From contig JAUXIQ010000027.1 in assembly GCA_030620925.1 (NCBI GenBank), positions 1 through 11,250 of the forward strand: DNA of 11,250 bases, given 5' to 3'. The notes beneath the pieces were generated by a model. It was not told the DNA's origin. It saw nothing but the letters and a program-made list of their open reading frames with translations, and did not search any database. Each line of letters starts with the position of its first letter. The first letter of the stretch is position 1. The stretch comes from JAUXIQ01 sp030620925 [NCBI: Nitrospinota bacterium] (lineage in GTDB: Bacteria; JAUXIQ01). Of this stretch, positions 5,884 to 11,250 are shown in pieces. The position numbers and the translations under genes are program-made.

Positions 5884-7431
5884 ATGGAGATCAGGGCGGA
5901 AGAGATAAGCGAAATCATAAAGCAGAAGATAGAAGGTTTCGATAAAGGGGTAGAGCTTTCTGAGGTAGGCTATATCGTCGCCGTTGGAGACGGCATCGCC
6001 CGTATCTACGGTCTGGAAAAGGCCATGGCCGGGGAGCTGCTCGGATTTCCCGGGGACGTGATGGGGATGGTGCTCAACCTGGAGGAGGACAACGTGGGAG
6101 CCGTGCTCCTCGGCGAGGGAACCCACATAAAAGAAGGGGACGTGGTAAAACGCACGGGCACAGTAGTGGAAGTCCCCGTGGGGGAGGCCATGCTGGGGCG
6201 GGTGGTGAACGCCCTGGGCCAGCCGGTGGACGGGCTGGGACCCATTGAAACCAGCGAACAGCAACCCGTCGAGCGGCTGGCCCCCGGCGTGGTGGACAGG
6301 ATGCCCGTCAGCCAACCGCTGCAGACCGGCCTTAAACCCATCGACTCCATGATCCCCATAGGGCGCGGACAGCGGGAGCTGATCATCGGCGACCGCCAGA
6401 CCGGAAAAACGGCGTTGGCCGTGGATACCATCATCAACCAGCGCGATACAGACGTCTATTGCATCTACGTGGCCATAGGTCAGAAACGATCAACCGTGGC
6501 CCAGGTGGTGAAAACCCTCAGGGATTATGGAGCCTTGGACTATACAATCGTCGTCACCGCCACCGCCTCCGAGCCGGCGCCCCTACAGTATATAGCTCCC
6601 TATTCGGGATGCGCCATGGGTGAATATTTCAGGGACAACGGGATGCACGCCCTGATCATATACGACGACCTCTCCAAGCAGGCCGCCTCCTATCGACAGC
6701 TCTCCCTGTTGCTGAGGCGACCGCCGGGAAGGGAGGCCTTCCCGGGGGATATCTTCTACCTCCACTCCAGGCTCCTGGAGCGCGCCGCTAAACTGAACGA
6801 CGACCTGGGCGGCGGTTCGCTTACCGCTCTCCCAGTTATAGAAACGCAGGCGGGGGACGTATCGGCCTATATCCCCACCAACGTCATATCCATCACCGAC
6901 GGACAGATATATCTGGAGACCGAGCTCTTCTACTCTGGGGTGCGGCCGGCCATCAACGTGGGCCTCTCCGTTTCCAGGGTGGGTGGTGCGGCCCAGAACA
7001 AGGCGATGAAGGCCGTTGCCGGTCGGTTGAGGCTTGACCTGGCGCAGTACCGTGAAATGGCCGCCTTCGCCCAGTTCGGCAGCGAGTTGGACGCCGCCAC
7101 CCAGGCGCAGCTCAGCAGGGGTGAGTGCATGGTGGAGGTGCTCAAGCAGGGTCAGTACGAGCCCCTCCCCGTGGAAAGGCAGGTAGCCATCATCTTCTTA
7201 GGCGTCAACGGGTATCTGGATGATATTCCGGTAGACCAGATAAAGGCGCTGGAGGAAAAATATTTTCAGTTCCTGGAGGCCAAACACGCGGATATCCTCA
7301 ATACGCTTAAAGAGAAAAAAGAGATAGACGACCAGATGGACCAGAAGTTGCGTCAGGCCATCGAGGAGTTCAAGAAAGAGTTCAAGGCCGAAATCGGTCT
7401 TAAGGATGAGCCCGCCGCCGAAGCGGGATGA
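5884..7431 (+). CDS. atpA: F0F1 ATP synthase subunit alpha
   Basis: This is a 515-aa alpha subunit, the non-catalytic nucleotide-binding partner of beta in the F1 head. It has the N-terminal beta barrel (about 25-95), the nucleotide-binding domain with P-loop GDRQTGKT at 169-176, the [11 protein letters not shown]alker B region (257-267), and the [10 protein letters not shown] segment (362-371) whose Arg365 is the arginine finger reaching the beta active site. The C-terminal helical domain follows to a short Glu/Ala-rich tail. Length fits the family norm of about 500-515 aa. Start is fixed by the strong ribosome binding site. Its ATG overlaps by one base the stop codon of a short open frame that fills the atpH-atpA gap. 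Confidence 0.97.
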   Translation: MEIRAEEISEIIKQKIEGFDKGVELSEVGYIVAVGDGIARIYGLEKAMAGELLGFPGDVMGMVLNLEEDNVGAVLLGEGTHIKEGDVVKRTGTVVEVPVGEAMLGRVVNALGQPVDGLGPIETSEQQPVERLAPGVVDRMPVSQPLQTGLKPIDSMIPIGRGQRELIIGDRQTGKTALAVDTIINQRDTDVYCIYVAIGQKRSTVAQVVKTLRDYGALDYTIVVTATASEPAPLQYIAPYSGCAMGEYFRDNGMHALIIYDDLSKQAASYRQLSLLLRRPPGREAFPGDIFYLHSRLLERAAKLNDDLGGGSLTALPVIETQAGDVSAYIPTNVISITDGQIYLETELFYSGVRPAINVGLSVSRVGGAAQNKAMKAVAGRLRLDLAQYREMAAFAQFGSELDAATQAQLSRGECMVEVLKQGQYEPLPVERQVAIIFLGVNGYLDDIPVDQIKALEEKYFQFLEAKHADILNTLKEKKEIDDQMDQKLRQAIEEFKKEFKAEIGLKDEPAAEAG

Positions 7432-7494
7432 TACCGGAGCTGAATACGACCGGATAGCTTGCAAACATGTCTACTAAGATGGAGTTAAGTACGA

Positions 7495-8355
7495 ATGGCC
7501 AGTCTTCGCCATATAAGAAGGCGTATCGCAAGCGTTAAGAACACCCAGCAGATAACCAGGGCCATGAAGATGGTGGCCGCGGCCCGGCTGCGCAGGGCTC
7601 AGGAGAACGCGCTCTCCTCCCGGCCCTATTCCGATAAGATGATGGACGTTATCAACAGCCTGGCCATGAGGGCTGATCCCGGCGCCCATCCACTTCTGGC
7701 CCAGCGCCAGGTGAGTAAGGAGCTATTGGTGGTGATAACCGCGGACCGCGGACTGTGCGGGGGGTTCAACACCAACATAATCCGCGATGCCCATATCATC
7801 GCCCAGCGTCAGGACGACGTCCAGAGGACCATGCTAATCATCGGCAGGAAAGGGAGGGATTTCTTCCGGCGGCGCGACGTGGACATCTTCATGGAGAAGA
7901 TAAACATCTTTCGGCAGCTCACCTATGAGGACGCCAAAGAATTAGCCGATTCCATCATCGAAGCGTATCTCGAAGAACAGGTGGACAGGGTTTCCTTGAT
8001 CTACAACCGTTTCATTTCAGCAGTGTCGCAGGAGGTGGTGGCCACCACCCTGCTTCCTGTCCATACCGAACCCCCCGAGGGGGACGCTCAGCCGGTGGAT
8101 TATATCTATGAGCCTTCCGTGGACGAGGTGCTGGACCTGCTTCTCAAGAGACACATAGAGGTACAGATGTATCGGGCGCTTCTGGAGTCACTGGCCAGCG
8201 AACACGCGGCGCGCATGACCGCCATGGACAGCGCCACCAAAAACGCCGAGGAGATGATCGAGAAGCTGACGCTCACTTATAATAAGGCCCGCCAGGCCAG
8301 CATCACCAGGGAACTCATAGAGGTGGTGAGCGGGGCCGACGCCCTCAGGGGTTAA
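7495..8355 (+). CDS. atpG: F0F1 ATP synthase subunit gamma
   Basis: This is a 286-aa gamma subunit, the central rotor shaft of F1. The N-terminal helix (SLRHIRRRIASVKNTQQITR, 3-22, then AMKMVAAARLRRAQ) and the C-terminal helix (MTAMDSATKNAEEMI and onward) form the coiled coil inside alpha3beta3. Between them lies the Rossmann-like region with ITADRGLCGGFNTNI (81-95). GGAG at 7481-7484 precedes the ATG. Length is typical and no regulatory cysteine-pair insertion of the chloroplast type is seen. It lies 63 bp after atpA. Confidence 0.96.
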   Translation: MASLRHIRRRIASVKNTQQITRAMKMVAAARLRRAQENALSSRPYSDKMMDVINSLAMRADPGAHPLLAQRQVSKELLVVITADRGLCGGFNTNIIRDAHIIAQRQDDVQRTMLIIGRKGRDFFRRRDVDIFMEKINIFRQLTYEDAKELADSIIEAYLEEQVDRVSLIYNRFISAVSQEVVATTLLPVHTEPPEGDAQPVDYIYEPSVDEVLDLLLKRHIEVQMYRALLESLASEHAARMTAMDSATKNAEEMIEKLTLTYNKARQASITRELIEVVSGADALRG

Positions 8356-8375
8356 ACGGGGAACGGGAAAGACGT

Positions 8376-8401
8376 AGTATATCACTGAAATCGAATATAC
8401 T
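8376..8401. repeat. Hairpin-forming inverted repeat before the atpD ribosome binding site
   Basis: AGTATAT (8376-8382) and ATATACT (8395-8401) are perfect 7-bp arms around a 12-nt loop in the 70-bp atpG-atpD gap. The repeat ends 7 nt before the AGGAGGT at 8409-8415. It could be an mRNA element affecting processing, stability or atpD translation. It is AT-rich and not a terminator. Confidence 0.35.
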
Positions 8402-8419
8402 GGATTACAGGAGGTATAA

Positions 8420-9844
<1,425 letters not shown>

Positions 9845-9891
9845 ATTAACATTAGGACGTTGAATTTTATAAATACTTAAACGGGTTGGAT

Positions 9892-10305
9892 ATGGACGGC
9901 AAGCTGACGTTAGAAGTAGTGGTGCCTCAGAGAAAGCTGCTCAGGGAAGAGGTGGACTCAGTCACCGCACCGGGCGCCATGGGGTGCTTCGGTGTGCTCC
10001 CAGGGCACACGCCTTTCTTGACCGCCCTGGAGGCCGGGGAACTGAGCTACCGGATCAATGGTGATACTCGATACCTGGCAACCAGCGGGGGCTACGCCGA
10101 GGTGGGGCCGGACACAGTCACCATCCTGGCAGAGACCGCCGAACCGGCCCACGAGATAGACCTGGAGCGCGCCCAGCAGGCAAAAGAGAGGGCCGAGGAG
10201 CGACTCCGCCAGCGTGATGATGAAGAAATAGATTTCTCTCGCGCACAGGTGGCCCTTCAGCGCGCACTGGCCCGCATCCAGGTGACGGCCAGGTCCACGA
10301 GCTGA
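9892..10305 (+). CDS. atpC: F0F1 ATP synthase subunit epsilon
   Basis: This is a 137-aa epsilon subunit, part of the rotor foot that joins gamma to the c-ring and can inhibit ATP hydrolysis through its C-terminal helices. The N-terminal beta sandwich (about 1-84) carries GCFGVLPGHTPFLTAL (31-46) and TSGGYAEVGPDTVTILAETAE (within 64-84). The C-terminal helical pair (about 88-137) is complete, so an inhibitory role remains possible. The ATG at 9892 is chosen because GGG at 9883-9885 gives 6-nt spacing; a TTG at 9886 would add two residues and leave no spacing. The ribosome binding site is weak compared with those of alpha and beta, in line with the single copy of epsilon per enzyme. It is the last gene of the cluster. 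Confidence 0.93.
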   Translation: MDGKLTLEVVVPQRKLLREEVDSVTAPGAMGCFGVLPGHTPFLTALEAGELSYRINGDTRYLATSGGYAEVGPDTVTILAETAEPAHEIDLERAQQAKERAEERLRQRDDEEIDFSRAQVALQRALARIQVTARSTS

Positions 10306-10627
10306 TAGCGGATATTTAAGCCCGATCAGGCAAGACTTAACAACCCTCCACGAGAAAGTTTCCGAAAGTAGCTTATCTCAGCAATGACTGAAAAGCGCCT
10401 GCCATAGGTTTATTCCAATACTTCAATCCTGCCCTCCCCACTATTCTATCAGCTCAGTACCGACCCCGTGCTCACGAGTTCATTGAGAATACGGCACTGC
10501 GGCGCTGACATTCCTGTGTTCCCCTTTATCCGGTTATGATATCTTCTATTTCAGAGAAGATTACCGTGTCCGCTTATACGCAGGTAGAATGCCGCTCATT
10601 GTCAAAAACCGATCGGGAGATGTGGTC
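10306..10627. other. 322-bp intergenic region, atpC to pckA
   Basis: No convincing gene, RNA or terminator hairpin with a T-run is visible. A TATGAT -10-like hexamer lies at 10535-10540, about 90 bp before the pckA start, but no good -35 box stands 16-18 bp upstream; CTGACA at 10505-10510 is too far, with a 24-bp spacer. The region probably holds the end of the atp transcript and the pckA promoter, neither of which can be placed securely. Confidence 0.4.
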
Positions 10628-11250
10628 ATGCATATGGAAGAGACAAAGGGGAGAAGCCGCTACGGGTTGGAGAACCACGGCCTCGATAACCTGGGCAACG
10701 TCCACTGGAACTTGTCCACCGCAGCTCTCTGCGAGGAAGCGGTGCGACGACGGGAAGGTATGATGGCCCATCTGGGGCCTCTGGTGGTGAGGACCGGCCA
10801 CCATACGGGGCGCTCACCTGAAGACAGGTTCATCGTCCGCGAGCCGTCCAGCCAGGATAAGGTCTGGTGGGGTGAAATGAACCATCCTTTCCCCCCGGAA
10901 AAGTTTGAGGCTCTTCAGAACCGCCTCCTCGCATATCTTCAGGGGAAGGACGTTTTCGTGCAGGACTGCTATGCCGGAAACGACCCCCGGTATCGTGTTC
11001 CCATCCGCATCATCACCGAGGACGCCTGGCATAACTTTTTCGCCCGCAACATGTTCGTGCGGATACACGACAGGAAGGAGCTTGCGGAGCACGTCCCATC
11101 CTTCACTGTCATCAATACACCCCGTTTTAACGCTTTCCCCGAAGTGGACGGCACCAATTCGGAGGCTTTTGTGATCATCAACTTCGGCGCAAAGCTCATC
11201 CTCATAGGGGGCACGAGCTATGCGGGTGAAATCAAGAAGTCGATTTTCAC
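10628..11250 (+). CDS. pckA: ATP-dependent phosphoenolpyruvate carboxykinase, 5' part
   Basis: The first 207 codons of an ATP-type PEP carboxykinase, which interconverts oxaloacetate + ATP and PEP + CO2 + ADP; the window ends inside the gene. Visible family segments are LVVRTGHHTGRSPEDRFIV (52-70, with the substrate-binding Arg of GRSP), RIITEDAWHNFFARNMFVR (127-145) and GGTSYAGEIKKSIF (194-207), whose Lys pair corresponds to the metal- and substrate-binding Lys212/213 of E. coli Pck. Family members usually read GGTWYxGEyKKxyF (x any residue, y hydrophobic), so Trp is replaced by Ser. The P-loop kinase-1 motif lies beyond the window. The ATG at 10628 has GGGAG (10615-10619) at 8-nt spacing; in-frame alternatives are ATG 10589, GTG 10622 and ATG 10634. 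Full length would be about 520-540 aa. Confidence 0.93.
   Translation, partial: MHMEETKGRSRYGLENHGLDNLGNVHWNLSTAALCEEAVRRREGMMAHLGPLVVRTGHHTGRSPEDRFIVREPSSQDKVWWGEMNHPFPPEKFEALQNRLLAYLQGKDVFVQDCYAGNDPRYRVPIRIITEDAWHNFFARNMFVRIHDRKELAEHVPSFTVINTPRFNAFPEVDGTNSEAFVIINFGAKLILIGGTSYAGEIKKSIF

Noticed and set aside
10536-10763. + strand open frame upstream of and overlapping pckA
   Set aside because: It overlaps the conserved pckA N-terminus in another frame and has no recognisable features.

Overview
The window reads as one stretch of chromosome with every recognisable gene on the + strand, most of it packed at operon spacing. The order parA - parB - bactofilin - (antiporter) - F-type ATP synthase b', b, delta, alpha, gamma, beta, epsilon is one I associate from general knowledge with deltaproteobacteria in the broad sense (Desulfobacterota / Desulfuromonadota, for example the Geobacter atpX-F-H-A-G-D-C cluster). 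The paired b'/b subunits, the absence of atpB and atpE beside them, moderately high GC, and several probable TTG or GTG starts fit such an anaerobic Gram-negative. The assignment is an inference; no rRNA or other decisive phylogenetic marker is present.

Region 1 (1-2320) is a chromosome-segregation module. A sigma-70-type promoter (TTGAAT, 17 bp, TATACT) precedes parA. parA and parB overlap by 32 bp. A near-consensus parS site (13 of 16 bases) lies in the gap after parB, and a bactofilin gene with a strong Shine-Dalgarno sequence follows. ParA, ParB and parS form the classical partition system, and the bactofilin may supply a cytoskeletal scaffold.

Region 2 (2321-3950) opens with a 331-bp AT-richer gap holding two perfect inverted repeats and a good promoter (TTGACA, 17 bp, TAATCT). 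It then carries a 432-aa CPA2-type cation/proton antiporter with a double-Asp motif and no regulatory domain.

Region 3 (4033-10305) encodes seven ATP synthase subunits: b', b, delta, alpha, gamma, beta and epsilon. All catalytic motifs are intact. This gives the complete F1 sector plus the peripheral stalk. The membrane a and c subunits are not here and must be encoded elsewhere. The antiporter sits directly upstream in the same direction, which suggests a link between ion homeostasis and the ATP synthase.

Region 4 (10306-11250) is a gap of about 320 bp without a convincing gene, then the 5' part of pckA (ATP-dependent phosphoenolpyruvate carboxykinase), which runs off the window end.

Nothing here is clearly a new system. 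The points most worth checking are the parS site, the antiporter placed between the bactofilin and ATP synthase genes, a short open frame that ends in a one-base overlap with atpA, and a hairpin just before the atpD ribosome binding site.
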